From contig JAPDDQ010000034.1 of assembly GCA_027587225.1 (NCBI GenBank), forward strand, positions 26,702 through 90,701: DNA of 64,000 bases, read 5' to 3'. Positions 25,234 to 36,020 of the stretch are shown in pieces. The notes below the pieces were generated by a model. The model was not told the origin of the DNA. It searched no databases and worked only from the letters and a program-made list of their open reading frames with translations. Numbering within the stretch: position 1 is the stretch's first letter; every line of letters starts with the position of its first letter. Both the position numbers and the translations under genes were made by a program. This DNA is from Solirubrobacter taibaiensis. Lineage in GTDB: Bacteria > Actinomycetota > Thermoleophilia > Solirubrobacterales > Solirubrobacteraceae.

Positions 25234-27978
25234 ATGGCCCCTCTGCTCGAGCGCGAGCGTGAGCTGTCGACGCTGCGCACGCGGATCGAACACGCCGCCG
25301 CCGGCGGCTCCGGCCTGCTCGTGATCGAAGGGCCCGCGGGCATCGGCAAGACGCGGCTGGTCGCCGAGACCCGGCGCGAAGCGGCCCGGGCCGGCTTGAA
25401 CGTGCTCACCGCGCGCGGCGGCGAGCTCGAGCAGGAGCTGGCTTTCGGGATCGTGCGGCAGCTGTTCGAGGACGTCGTCAGCGGCGGCGAGCCGGTGCCG
25501 GAAGGCGCACGCGAGGTGTTCGAACGCCCCGCGGGTGACGTCGCGGGCGAGGACGCGTCGTTCGCGATCCTGCACGGGCTCTACTGGCTGACCCTCAACC
25601 TCGCGGAGACCGCGCCGGTACTGCTCGCGGTCGACGATCTGCAGTGGGCCGACGAGCCCTCGCTGCGCTACCTGGCCTACCTCGTCCGCCGGCTCGACGG
25701 CCTGCCCGTCACCGTCCTCTGCGGCGTGCGGCCGATCGAGCGGCACTCGCGCGCACACCTGCTGGCGGAGATCATCGGCGATCCGCTCGCGGTCTCGGTG
25801 CACCCACTCCCGCTGACCGAGCAAGCCGCGGCCGAGCTCCTAGGAGCGGACGAGGCGTTCGCGCAGGCGGGGCACGAGGCGACCGGGGGCAACCCGCTCC
25901 TGCTCGTCGAGCTGCACAAGACGCTTCGCGCCGAGGGCGTGACGCCGGACGTCGCGAGCCTGGCCCTGGTCGAGGAGCTCGCCCCGCGGGCTGCCTGGCG
26001 TGCCGTGCTCGTGCGGCTCGCGCGGCAGAGCCGGGACGCGGCGGCGATGGCGCGGGCCACGGCCGTGTTGGGCGACGAGGCGAAGCTGCCGCTGGCGGCC
26101 GCGTTGGCCGGGCTGCCCGAGGAGCTCGCGGTCGTTGCCGCGGGCCAACTCGTGAGCGCAGAGATCTTCGCCGATCAGGCGACGCCGGCGTTCGTGCACC
26201 CGGTCATCCGGGCGGCGGTCTACGAGGACATCCCGGTCCACGACCGGGCGCTCGCGCACGAGCGCGCGGCCCGGCTGCTGCGCGATCACTCGGCCAACGC
26301 CGGAGCGATCGCCGCGCAGCTGGCGCACGCGCCGGCTCGCGGCGAGCCATGGGTCGTCGAGGTGCTCGAGCAGGCGGCGCATGCGGCGATGCGCGCGGGC
26401 GCGCCCCGGAGCGCGGTCACGCACCTCACCCGCGCGCTCGCCGAGCCGCCGCCCGCCGCGAGCCGCGTGAGCACGCTGGTGGCGCTCGCGGAGGCGGAGA
26501 AGCTGGTGGACATGCCGAACGCGGTGCTGCACGCGACCGAAGCCCTCGAGCTGATCGACGACCCGCTCGCCCGTGGCGCGGCCTCGCTGTCGCTGGCGCG
26601 CAGCCTGCTGATCATGGGGCGCTCGGGCGCGGCCATCGAGCTGGCCCGGCGCGCGGCGGCCGACCTCCCACCGGAGGCCGAGACGCTGCGCGCCGCCCTC
26701 GAGGCAGTGGAATTGACCGCGGCATCGTTCGGGATCGGCCCTCCGGTCGCCGCGGAGCGCTACGTCCCGCACCGGCGACTGCCGCTCGCCCCGGGCATGG
26801 GGCCGAGGCTGCTCGCGGCGGTCGCGGCGCATCACTGGTCCACGCATGGTGGCTCGGCCGCCGAGTGCTCGGCGCTGGCGCTCGCGGCGCTCGACGGCGG
26901 GGCGATGATCGCCTCGCGCGTCGTCCTGCTCCCCGTCGCCGCGACGCAGGTCCTCACGATCGCCGACCGCGACGAGGCGCTCGTGATGCTGGACGACCTG
27001 CTCGGCCATGCGCACAGCCGCGGCTCGATGTCGGCGCGGTCGGCCGCGAGCATCTTCCGCGGGTACGCGCTCTACCGCCGCGGGGAACTCGCAGACGCCG
27101 AGGCCTCGCTGCGTGTCGGCCTCGAGGCGCTGGTCCTGTTCAACCGCGGCTTCGAGGGTCGTGTGCACCTGGCGGCCTGGCTGGCCGCCGTCCTGCGCGA
27201 GCGCGGCGACCTGGCGGGCGCGCGGCGCGAACTGGAGGCCGTGGCCGACCCGGGCGACGCCTCCGAGGCCGCGCGCTACTGGCTCGACAGCCTCGCCGAA
27301 CAGCTGATTGCCGAGGAGGCGTTCGAGGACGCGCTCGCCGTCGCCGAGGACTCCGGCCGGCGGTTCGCGAGCCTGCAGCCGGTTGACACGCCCGTCGCCG
27401 CGCATCAGGCGATCGCGCTGCATCACCTCGGCCGCCGAGACGAGGCGATCGCGTTGGCCACGCAGGGGCTCGAGGCGGCCCGACGCTGGGGCGCGCCCGG
27501 GGTGGTCGCGCGGGCGCTGCGCATCCTCGGCAACGTCGAGCAACGGCTCGAGCACCTGCGCGAGGCGGCCGTGGTCGCGGCTCGTTCCCCGGCCCGGCTC
27601 GAGCTCGCCTACGCGCTCGCCGCCGAGGGTGCCGCGTTGCGCGCCGCCCGCCGGCCGGCGGACGCGCGCGAGCCGCTCAGAGAGGCGCTCGCGCTCACCG
27701 ACGCGCTCGGCGCCGGGGCGCTCGCCGAACGCGTGCGGCAGGAGCTCTACGCCGCGGGCGGCCGCCCACGCAGGACCGCGCTCCAGGGCCCGGAGTCGCT
27801 GACGCCGTCAGAGCGGCGCGTCGCCGAGCGCGCCGCCGCCGGCCAGACGAACCGCGCGATCGCGGAGGCACTGTTCGTGACGCCCAAGACCGTCGAGCTC
27901 CATCTCCGTAACGCGTACCGCAAGCTCGGCGCGCGCGGCCGGCAAGACGTCGCCGCCCTGCTCGCCGAAGCGTCCTAG
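25234..27978 (+). CDS. Large AAA/STAND LuxR-family regulator (LAL type)
   Basis: 914 aa; ATG with GGAG six bases upstream. It opens with an AAA_16 domain: LLERERELSTLR, P-loop GPAGIGKT (33-40), Walker B VLLAVDDLQWAD. A long array of TPR-like helices fills residues about 330-840. The C-terminal LuxR HTH has LTPSERRVAERAAAGQTNRAI then TPKTVELHLRNAYRKLG. It is an ATP-dependent activator whose ligand and target are unknown. It stands divergent from the toxin gene (189 bp gap), so it may control it, but LAL genes are abundant in these genomes and proximity alone is weak evidence. Confidence 0.92.
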   Translation: MAPLLERERELSTLRTRIEHAAAGGSGLLVIEGPAGIGKTRLVAETRREAARAGLNVLTARGGELEQELAFGIVRQLFEDVVSGGEPVPEGAREVFERPAGDVAGEDASFAILHGLYWLTLNLAETAPVLLAVDDLQWADEPSLRYLAYLVRRLDGLPVTVLCGVRPIERHSRAHLLAEIIGDPLAVSVHPLPLTEQAAAELLGADEAFAQAGHEATGGNPLLLVELHKTLRAEGVTPDVASLALVEELAPRAAWRAVLVRLARQSRDAAAMARATAVLGDEAKLPLAAALAGLPEELAVVAAGQLVSAEIFADQATPAFVHPVIRAAVYEDIPVHDRALAHERAARLLRDHSANAGAIAAQLAHAPARGEPWVVEVLEQAAHAAMRAGAPRSAVTHLTRALAEPPPAASRVSTLVALAEAEKLVDMPNAVLHATEALELIDDPLARGAASLSLARSLLIMGRSGAAIELARRAAADLPPEAETLRAALEAVELTAASFGIGPPVAAERYVPHRRLPLAPGMGPRLLAAVAAHHWSTHGGSAAECSALALAALDGGAMIASRVVLLPVAATQVLTIADRDEALVMLDDLLGHAHSRGSMSARSAASIFRGYALYRRGELADAEASLRVGLEALVLFNRGFEGRVHLAAWLAAVLRERGDLAGARRELEAVADPGDASEAARYWLDSLAEQLIAEEAFEDALAVAEDSGRRFASLQPVDTPVAAHQAIALHHLGRRDEAIALATQGLEAARRWGAPGVVARALRILGNVEQRLEHLREAAVVAARSPARLELAYALAAEGAALRAARRPADAREPLREALALTDALGAGALAERVRQELYAAGGRPRRTALQGPESLTPSERRVAERAAAGQTNRAIAEALFVTPKTVELHLRNAYRKLGARGRQDVAALLAEAS

Positions 27979-27990
27979 GGCGGTCAGAGC

Positions 27991-28021
27991 CCCGCGCTCC
28001 GGTGACCAACCGGAGCGCGGG
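27991..28021. terminator. Bidirectional hairpin terminator
   Basis: A 12-bp GC-rich stem (27991-28002 with 28010-28021) and a 7-base loop lie between the convergent LuxR gene (ends 27978) and the ThuA/sugar-dehydrogenase gene (ends 28036). No T run is present; position and symmetry support termination on both strands. Confidence 0.72.
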
Positions 28022-28035
28022 CTAGACCGAGCCGG

Positions 28036-31000
28036 CTACGGGGTGGTCGTCGACAATGTGAACGTCAACGTCTTGCCGTAGGTGCCGGCGCGCAGCGGAT
28101 CCGTGTCGACGATCGACTGCTTGACGGTGAGCGGCACGGCCTCGATCGAGGTCGGGCCGCTCCAGCTCTTGAGCGACAGCGCGGTCGCGCCGACGGCGCT
28201 GAACGCGCCGCTGCCCACGCTGATCTCCAGCGGCCGCAGGAGGGCCGAGGTGCCGTTGACCATGCGTCCGGGGTTGCTGGTGCCGCGGTCAGAGACCGAC
28301 AGCGTCGCGTCACCGGTGGTCGCGGTCACCCGCGCCGACGTCGTCGCCGTGTAGTCCCGCGTGACGCCCGGCGTGAACGCGCCCAGCGCCGTGGTCGGCG
28401 CGAGCGTGAGGCCGAGGATCGTCGGGACCGTGGCCACGACGTTGGTCTCGACGTCGACCGGGTGGATGATGCTGAACGCGATCGTTTTGACCGCGCTGGT
28501 GTTGTTGGCCTTGTCGACCGCGCGGTACTCGACCACGTGGTTGCCCTCGGCGGTGATCTGGGCCGTCGCGTTCGCGTTCGTCCCGTCGACGGCGAGCTTG
28601 GTCCACTCGCCCGGCACGCCGCCCGTCACCACCCGGTACTCGATGTTCGCCAAGCCGGAGACCGGGTTGGCGTCACCCGTGTCGGCGGCGCTGAACCTCA
28701 CGTTCACCGGGCCCGGGTAGGCGCGGCCCTCGCCCGGCACGGCCGGGTCGAGCGTCGCCGACGCGGTCGGTGCGGCCGCCTCGTCGTGGACGTTGAAGGA
28801 GATCTTCACGATCTGCGTCGGCGTGTTGTTGTTGTTGCGGCAGCAGCCCACCGCGTAGCGCGACATGTACAGAGCGCCGTCGCCACCGAACTGGGTGCCG
28901 ATCACCAGGCCGTTGACGCTGGCGTTGTCGGTGCCGGCGGCGTTGTAGGGCAGCCAGTCGTTGACGCGCAGCATCTCGTTGTTGTCCTTGCGCATCCGGA
29001 CTTCCTTCCAGAAGCCGTCCGCGCTGCCACGGTTGTTGATCAGCCAGGCGCCGTCGTAGTAGCGCGGGAACGCGCCGGCCGTCGCCGTGGAGCCGTCGTA
29101 GCGGTAGATCGGGCCGGCGATCGGCTGCATGCCGCCCTTGGACAGGTCACCGAAATCGGCGGTGCTCGACTGACCTTCGGTAGCCGACGGATACTTCTTC
29201 CAGATCGTGGCCTTTTCGGGCTTGGGGAGCTGGTGGCGGCCCTGGAACGTCGCCGGGTTCGGCGTCTGGCCCTCGGGCGCGTAGTTGATGTCCGACGGCA
29301 CCTGGTCGAGCGAGCAGTCGTACTTCTCGCCCGTCGTCGTCGCGGTGGCGTAGTTCCAGCGCGTCGCCGTGTTCGCGGGCGAGTTGTCGCCGGCGCAGAA
29401 CGGCCAGCCGTGGTTGCCCGGCTTGTTGAGCAGGTTCCACTCGCACACACCCGCAAAGCCACGGACCGGGTTGTCGACGGACGCGTCGTTGCAGTACTCG
29501 CCCACGCCCACGATCCCCGGGTTGGCCGGGTCGGTGTGCAGCGTGAACGGCTGACGGAAGCCCATGGCGTAGATCTCGGGCCGCGCCGCCGTCGTGCCCA
29601 CCGGGAACAGGTTGCCCGCCGGGATCTCGTACGTGGCGCCCACCCCGGGCGCCGCGTCGGCCGCGATGTCGCCGAACTTCGGCGAGATGCGCAGCACCTT
29701 GCCGCGCAGGTCCGCCGTGTTCGCGGACGTCTTGCGCGCGTCCCAGCGCTCCGCGGAGCGATAGTCCATCGGCTGCAGGCCGTTGTGGCCGGACGCGTTC
29801 GGCGACACGTCGTCGCCCACGCCGAGATACAGGTTGCCCGCGGAGTCGAAGTCCAGGCCGGCACCGCCGACGTGCCCGGGACCCGCGTTGGTCGGGCCGC
29901 CCGTGTGCCCGGCCGGCGCGCCGAAGATCTTCACCTTGGGCACCCGCAGGATCACACGCTCAGAGCCCGGGAGCACCGCCGCGCCGTCGGCGGTCAGCGT
30001 GAAGCGGCTGATCTGGTTGTACCCGACGACTTGCGCGGCGCCGGACGTGGGCCAGTCCGGGTTGCGCGGGGAGTAGTAGACGAACACGTTGCGCTTGGTG
30101 GCGTCGGCCAGATCGAACCCGGGCTGCAGCGACATGCCCAGCACGCCGTCCTCGGACGAGTTGTGGTCGGCGCGGGTGAGGATCGAGGCGACCGTGGTCT
30201 TGTTGTTGGCCGGGCCCTTGGGGTCGTGCATCTTGATGTAGCCCGTGGACTCCACCCCCGTCGGACCACCGATCTCCGACCAGTAGACCTTGCCGTCCTT
30301 GGCCACGTCGATGCCGATCGGGTTGACTGCGTCCGAGACCAGGACCTGGCGCGAGAACGACGACCACACCGTGCCCGAGCAGTCGGACTTGCGGCCCTCG
30401 CCGGCCACCCAGCGGATGCCGCCGACATCCATCTTGACCAGGTTGTTGTCGCCGTTGTTCTCGGTGTACCGGATGCCGTTGTGGCCCATACCGGTGGCCC
30501 ACGTGCGACCGTCGCGGTAGGTGCGGCGCGTGGCGGTGCCGTCGTCGAGGTTCTCGCCGTCGTAGAGCTTGCACCAGGTGACGGGATGGTCCTGCCCCAT
30601 GGAGAACTCACCCGTGTTGTAGGCGCGCTCGTCCAAGGTCGCGAGCACGTGATGCCCACCGCGCACGCTGCGCAGGTAGTTGTAGTGCTCGTCGGCGAAC
30701 TGATACGTGTCCGGCAGCTCACGCGTCGAAAGGTGGTTGTGGTCGGCCACCTGCACCGTCGCGGCGTTCCCGTTCGGGTTGCTGGGGCCGTGACCCAGCA
30801 TCGTCGTGCCGATGACCGAGTTCGGGCCGCCGTCCCACCAGTCCCACACCGACTCGTGGGCACCGGCGTCCGTCGCGTTGTGCATCGCGGCGATGCCTCC
30901 GCCGTTCTGGAGGTAGGCGATCAGCGCGTCCTTCTGCGTCCCCTCCAGCAGCGGCCCGGGGCGGCCGATGCGTGCGAACGACCACGACATGTTCAGCATG

Positions 31001-31353
31001 ACGATCGCGTCATAGCGGGCCAGGTTGGCCTCGGTGAAGATCCGCGGGTTCTTGTCCGGGTGGTTGCAGTTCGTCGTCGTCGGGACCGCGGGCGGGATGG
31101 CCCGCTGATTGCAGTCCTCCCAATCCACCGTGTAGCCGAGTTCCTCCAGCTTGCCCCGGATCACCGGAGTGGCGACGGCGATGCTCGCCTCCCGGAGCTG
31201 GGTCGTCCCGGTGTAAAGCATCACCCGCTTGCCGGTGCCGGGCCCCTGGGCCTGCGCCACCGACGGCGCGATCGCGGTGAGACCCGCCAACGCCACTGCA
31301 CACGAAAGACCGGCACGCCGAAGCCGCGCGCCGGAAGCACGTCGTCTGACCAT
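28036..31353 (-). CDS. Secreted ThuA-domain / glucose-sorbosone-dehydrogenase-like protein
   Basis: 1105 aa; ATG preceded by AGGAGGAG. A signal peptide (about 1-35, ending AQAQG) is followed by a ThuA domain (about 42-300: RVMLYTGTTQLR, YDAIVMLNMSW, NGGGIAAMHNATDA, GMGHNGIRY). A PQQ-type glucose/sorbosone dehydrogenase propeller follows (about 330-830: NPIGIDVAKDGKVYWSE, GVLGMSLQPGFD, GAGLDFDSAGNLYLGVGDD, EIYAMGFRQPF). An Ig-like domain (about 860-960) and the C-terminal module shared with the M20 protein (976-1105) end the chain. ThuA plus GSDH fusions occur in soil bacteria and are thought to act on sugars outside the cell. Substrate and PQQ dependence are unproven. Confidence 0.86.
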   Translation of the reverse strand: MVRRRASGARLRRAGLSCAVALAGLTAIAPSVAQAQGPGTGKRVMLYTGTTQLREASIAVATPVIRGKLEELGYTVDWEDCNQRAIPPAVPTTTNCNHPDKNPRIFTEANLARYDAIVMLNMSWSFARIGRPGPLLEGTQKDALIAYLQNGGGIAAMHNATDAGAHESVWDWWDGGPNSVIGTTMLGHGPSNPNGNAATVQVADHNHLSTRELPDTYQFADEHYNYLRSVRGGHHVLATLDERAYNTGEFSMGQDHPVTWCKLYDGENLDDGTATRRTYRDGRTWATGMGHNGIRYTENNGDNNLVKMDVGGIRWVAGEGRKSDCSGTVWSSFSRQVLVSDAVNPIGIDVAKDGKVYWSEIGGPTGVESTGYIKMHDPKGPANNKTTVASILTRADHNSSEDGVLGMSLQPGFDLADATKRNVFVYYSPRNPDWPTSGAAQVVGYNQISRFTLTADGAAVLPGSERVILRVPKVKIFGAPAGHTGGPTNAGPGHVGGAGLDFDSAGNLYLGVGDDVSPNASGHNGLQPMDYRSAERWDARKTSANTADLRGKVLRISPKFGDIAADAAPGVGATYEIPAGNLFPVGTTAARPEIYAMGFRQPFTLHTDPANPGIVGVGEYCNDASVDNPVRGFAGVCEWNLLNKPGNHGWPFCAGDNSPANTATRWNYATATTTGEKYDCSLDQVPSDINYAPEGQTPNPATFQGRHQLPKPEKATIWKKYPSATEGQSSTADFGDLSKGGMQPIAGPIYRYDGSTATAGAFPRYYDGAWLINNRGSADGFWKEVRMRKDNNEMLRVNDWLPYNAAGTDNASVNGLVIGTQFGGDGALYMSRYAVGCCRNNNNTPTQIVKISFNVHDEAAAPTASATLDPAVPGEGRAYPGPVNVRFSAADTGDANPVSGLANIEYRVVTGGVPGEWTKLAVDGTNANATAQITAEGNHVVEYRAVDKANNTSAVKTIAFSIIHPVDVETNVVATVPTILGLTLAPTTALGAFTPGVTRDYTATTSARVTATTGDATLSVSDRGTSNPGRMVNGTSALLRPLEISVGSGAFSAVGATALSLKSWSGPTSIEAVPLTVKQSIVDTDPLRAGTYGKTLTFTLSTTTP

Positions 31354-31379
31354 CCCTCTCCTCCTGCTCAGGTCACTGG

Positions 31380-31560
31380 TCCTGAGCCCTGGTTAACCTC
31401 ACATTCGGCACACCAATGTCACCCGACTTCTGCCGGAAATACAACCGTTAGATGACTTATGTCGGTAATTACTCGAACTATTACGGTAAATAGCGTGCGC
31501 ACGTACCGAATCGGGTGGTTTCTCCCTGAAGCAGGGACACGTAGGGCCAGGTTGCGCGCT
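31380..31560. promoter_or_regulatory. AT-richer intergenic region upstream of the ThuA/dehydrogenase gene
   Basis: This part of the 280-bp gap is visibly AT-richer than the rest of the window. It includes a stretch around 31463-31490 where GTAAT and ATTAC form an interrupted inverted repeat, a possible regulator site. It most likely holds the promoter of the 28036-31353 gene, about 110 bp upstream of its start. No gene or confident promoter boxes can be called. Confidence 0.35.
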
Positions 31561-31602
31561 CCCCTGACAGAACGGAGCCGGCGATCCCGCGCTCAAGAAC
31601 GA

Positions 31603-31629
31603 CGAAAGCCCCGCGAGGCGGGGCTTTCG
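31603..31629 (-). terminator. Rho-independent-type terminator after tRNA-Tyr
   Basis: A perfect 12-bp inverted repeat (31603-31614 with 31618-31629) with a 3-base loop, containing a run of C/G flanked by GAAA/TTTC. Read on the minus strand it lies 5 bases after the tRNA 3' end and is followed by a partly T-rich stretch. It is the only terminator seen downstream of the sugar operon. Confidence 0.85.
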
Positions 31630-31634
31630 GAAGG

Positions 31635-31716
<82 letters not shown>

Positions 31717-31730
31717 GGGCGGCGGCTAGT

Positions 31731-32848
<1,118 letters not shown>

Positions 32849-32849
<1 letters not shown>

Positions 32850-34204
32850 TACGCACCACCTCCTCGAACCGCAGCGATGTGATCCCGGTACCAGAGCGCG
32901 CTCCGCTTGGGAATCCGCTCCTGCGTGTCGTAGTCCACGCGCACGATGCCGAAGCGCTTGTCGTAGCCGTGCTCCCACTCGAAGTTGTCGAGCAGCGACC
33001 AGGCGTGGTAGCGCCGCACGTTCACGCCGTCGCGCACGGCGCGGCGCAGCGCCTCCAGATGCGTCGACAGATACGCGACGCGCGAGGGGTCCTCGACCAC
33101 CCCGTCGACGAGCTTCTCGTCGTCGAACGCGGCGCCGTTCTCGGTGATCCAGATCTCCAGATCGCCGTAGTCGGCCCGCAGGCGCAGCAGCATGTCGTAG
33201 AGGCCGCCGGCGTCGACCGGCCAGCCCATCGCGGTCACGGCGCCGCGCGGGGCGAAGGTGGACACGCCAAGAGGTGCCTCCGAGGAGGCCCGCACGTAGG
33301 TCGGGTTGTAGTAGTTGACGCCGAGGAAGTCGATCGGGCGTGAGATCACGTCCAGGTCTTCCGGGTTGATCGGCAGCGGCCCGAAGATCCGCTCGTAGGC
33401 CTCGACCATGTCGCCGGGGTACGTCCCGCGCAGCACGGGATCCAGGAACCAGCGATTCTGGTGCGCGTCCAACAGCGACGCGGCGGCGGCGTCCCCGCGC
33501 ATGGGGTTCAGGTTCAGCGTGATCCCGACGGGCGTATTCACCCGCGAGCGCAGCGCGTCCACGGCGAGCCCGTGACTCAGCAACAGGTTGTGCGAGGCCG
33601 CGATCGCGGTCGGCCAGTCGCGGATGCCGGGCGCCTTGCGCCCTTCCGCATGCCCGAGGAACGCGACGACCCACGGCTCGTTGTGGGTGATCCATCCTTG
33701 GACGACGTCGCCCAGCGCGTCGGCCATGAACCCCGCGTACTCGGCGAAGCGCAACGCCGTGTCGCGCACGGCCCAGCCACCGACCTCCTGCCGCGCCTGC
33801 GGCAGGTCCCAGTGGTAGAGGGTCGCGATCGGCTCGATCCCGCGCTCCAGCAAGCCCTCGACCAGCCTTCGGTACCAAGCCACCCCGCGCGGGTTCAACG
33901 CCCCGCGCCCGTCCGGCTGCACGCGCGGCCAGGCGATCGAGAAGCGGTAGGACTCGAGCCCGAGCTCGACCATCAGGTCCAGGTCCGAAGCCCACCGGTG
34001 GTAGTGGTCACAGGCGACGTCGCCTGTGTCGCCATTGACGACCGCACCGGGCTTGTGCGAGAAGCGATCCCAGATCGACTCGCCACGCCCGTCCTCGCGG
34101 GCAGCGCCCTCCACCTGGTAGGACGCAGTCGCCGCGCCGAAGCGGAAGCCGGCGGGAAGCCCGTCGGCCGCGGCTAGAGACGGCTGGGGAGCGGTCGCCG
34201 TCAT
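32849..34204 (-). CDS. Glycoside hydrolase family 1 beta-glucosidase
   Basis: 451 aa without signal peptide, so cytoplasmic. The start shows the GH1 entry FRFGAATASYQVEGA. The catalytic acid/base is E176 in THNEPW and the nucleophile E355 in ITENGA. Substrate-binding motifs YRFSIAWPR and YHWDLPQ and the aglycone-side W and E near the end (WSLLDNFEWEHGY) are intact. It hydrolyses imported cellobiose or other beta-glucosides to glucose. Placement between permease (4-bp overlap) and ATPase (1-bp overlap) couples import and hydrolysis. Confidence 0.95.
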
Positions 34205-35037
34205 CCCTTCACCGCCCCGGCGGTGATGCCCTTCACGAGCCAGCGCTGGGTCGCGAAGAACGCGATCAGCACGGGCAACGTCGAAACCACACCGGCTGCC
34301 ATCAGCTGCGCGGTCCTTTCCTGATAGTTACCGATGAAGTTGCGGATGCCGATCGGGATCGTCTCGGCGTTCTCCTGCGTGAGGGCGGCGACGAAGAGCA
34401 GCTCGTCCCACGCGAACAGGAAGGCGTAGACGAAGGTCGCCACCAACCCCGGGGCCGCCGCGGGCAGCACGATCTTCACGAACGCGGTGAACCGGTTGCA
34501 GCCGTCGACCATGGCGGCTTCCTCCAGATCGCGAGGGATCGCCATGAAGAAGTACCGCATGAAGTAGATCGCCACCGGCGTGAAGAACGCCGTGTACACG
34601 AGCACCATCCCGGCGTGCGTGTCGAACAACGCCACCGGCGTGTTCTGCTTGAGCCACACGAAGCCCATGAAGACCGGGAGCAGGAACAGCGACCCGGGGA
34701 TGAGCTGCGTGCCGACGACGCCCAGCGACAACGTCGTCGCGCCGCGAAAACGAAACCGAGCCAGCGCGTACCCGGCACACGCCGCGAACGCCGTCGCGAG
34801 CAACGCCGCCGCGGTGCAGATGATCAGCGAGTTGATCATGTACCGCTCGAAGTCCACGGTCTTCCACATCCGGCTGAAGGCCGTGAACGTCGGCTCCAGC
34901 AGGTTGTACGCGCCGCTCGAGAGCTGGCCGTCCGTCTGCAGCGACGCGGCGACGAGCCAGAGGATCGGCGAGAGCATCACCAGCAGGACGAGCCACGTGA
35001 GCGCGTCCAGCCCGCGATTGACCAGGCGGGGGCTCAT
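34201..35037 (-). CDS. ABC sugar-import permease (MalG/inner-membrane subunit type)
   Basis: 278 aa with six hydrophobic helices. The EAA loop EEAAMVDGCNRFTAFVKIVLP, which contacts the ATPase, is present near residue 190. The short N-terminus and the C-terminal VKGITAGAVKG are typical of the second permease of CUT1 importers. Its ATG overlaps the preceding permease stop and its stop overlaps the GH1 start (ATGA at both ends). Confidence 0.94.
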   Translation of the reverse strand: MSPRLVNRGLDALTWLVLLVMLSPILWLVAASLQTDGQLSSGAYNLLEPTFTAFSRMWKTVDFERYMINSLIICTAAALLATAFAACAGYALARFRFRGATTLSLGVVGTQLIPGSLFLLPVFMGFVWLKQNTPVALFDTHAGMVLVYTAFFTPVAIYFMRYFFMAIPRDLEEAAMVDGCNRFTAFVKIVLPAAAPGLVATFVYAFLFAWDELLFVAALTQENAETIPIGIRNFIGNYQERTAQLMAAGVVSTLPVLIAFFATQRWLVKGITAGAVKG

Positions 35038-36020
35038 GTGACCTCCAGATCACGCTTGAACGCGCGGTACCAGACCGCCACCCACACGCACATGGCGAGC
35101 GTGAGCAGCACGGAGGCCGCGGCGCCGAAGCCGAACAGGTTGTTGGAGAACGACTGCCGGACGATCAACGTCATCATCAGGTCGGCGTCCGGGCCCGGGT
35201 TGGAGCCGAGCATGATGTACGGGATCGCGAACTGGTAGCTCGCGTAGATCACGCAGAACAGCAGCTGCACCGCGATCAGCGGTCGCAACAGCGGGAGCGT
35301 GATGTAGCGGAAGCGCCGCAGCGGGCCGGCGCCGTCGATCGACGCCGCCTCGTGCAACTCCTGCGGCATCGCCTGCAGGCCGGCGAGGAAGAAGATCATC
35401 GCGAACGGCAGCCCGCGCCAGATCGACGGGATGACGATCGCCCACATCGTGTTCTCGCCGAGCAGCCAGATCGGCCGCTCGTTGAGGATCCCGGTGTAGT
35501 CGACGAGGACCTTGTTGATGATCCCGACGTCGCTCTGCCACATGAACCCCCACAGCACCGCGACGACGAAGCTCGGCACGATCCAGGGCGTGAGCATCAG
35601 CGTGCGCACGAGCCGCTGACCGCGCATCGGGCGGTTGAGCAGCAACGCGATCGCCAGGCCACCGACGATCGTCCCGCCGACGGTCCAGAACGTGTAGACG
35701 AACGTGTTCTGGACGGCGCCGAAGAACCCGTCGTGCAGCGGGTTGGCGGTGTCGAAGAGGATGCCGCGGTAGTTCTCCAGCCCGCTCCAGGGGGCGTCGA
35801 ACAGCCGGCTGAACGTGAACGTGTTCAGCCGCTTGAACGAGAGCAACACCCCGCCGGCGGTCGGCAGCAGGTGCACCAGCACCATGAACGTGACCGCGGG
35901 GGCGATGAGCCCGTACGCGAACCAGTTCCGGCGTGGGCGGCGGCGAGGCCGCCCCGCGCGCAAGGGGAGGGAGCGCGCGGGGCGGGTCTCGGGCGGCGGC
36001 GTGAGGGTCGTCGGTGCCAC
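35034..36020 (-). CDS. ABC sugar-import permease (MalF type)
   Basis: 328 aa. The GTG start at 36020 overlaps the stop of the binding-protein gene by one base (TAGTG). A basic, Pro/Arg-rich cytoplasmic N-terminus of about 35 residues precedes six membrane helices. The EAA loop HEAASIDGAGPLRRFRYITLP is clear. It pairs with the following permease to form the membrane channel of a CUT1 importer. Confidence 0.94.
   Translation of the reverse strand: MAPTTLTPPPETRPARSLPLRAGRPRRRPRRNWFAYGLIAPAVTFMVLVHLLPTAGGVLLSFKRLNTFTFSRLFDAPWSGLENYRGILFDTANPLHDGFFGAVQNTFVYTFWTVGGTIVGGLAIALLLNRPMRGQRLVRTLMLTPWIVPSFVVAVLWGFMWQSDVGIINKVLVDYTGILNERPIWLLGENTMWAIVIPSIWRGLPFAMIFFLAGLQAMPQELHEAASIDGAGPLRRFRYITLPLLRPLIAVQLLFCVIYASYQFAIPYIMLGSNPGPDADLMMTLIVRQSFSNNLFGFGAAASVLLTLAMCVWVAVWYRAFKRDLEVT

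Noticed and set aside
28462..31455. A 997-codon open frame on the plus strand opposite the ThuA/dehydrogenase gene
   Set aside because: It is antisense to a gene with clear domains, has no signal peptide or known motif, and is Arg/Val/His-rich as expected of the GC-biased opposite frame.
32850..33995. Upstream extension of the ABC ATPase frame across the beta-glucosidase gene
   Set aside because: The extension is an Arg/Ala-rich out-of-frame reading of the GH1 gene; the ATPase begins at its own ATG (32849) with a normal N-terminus.
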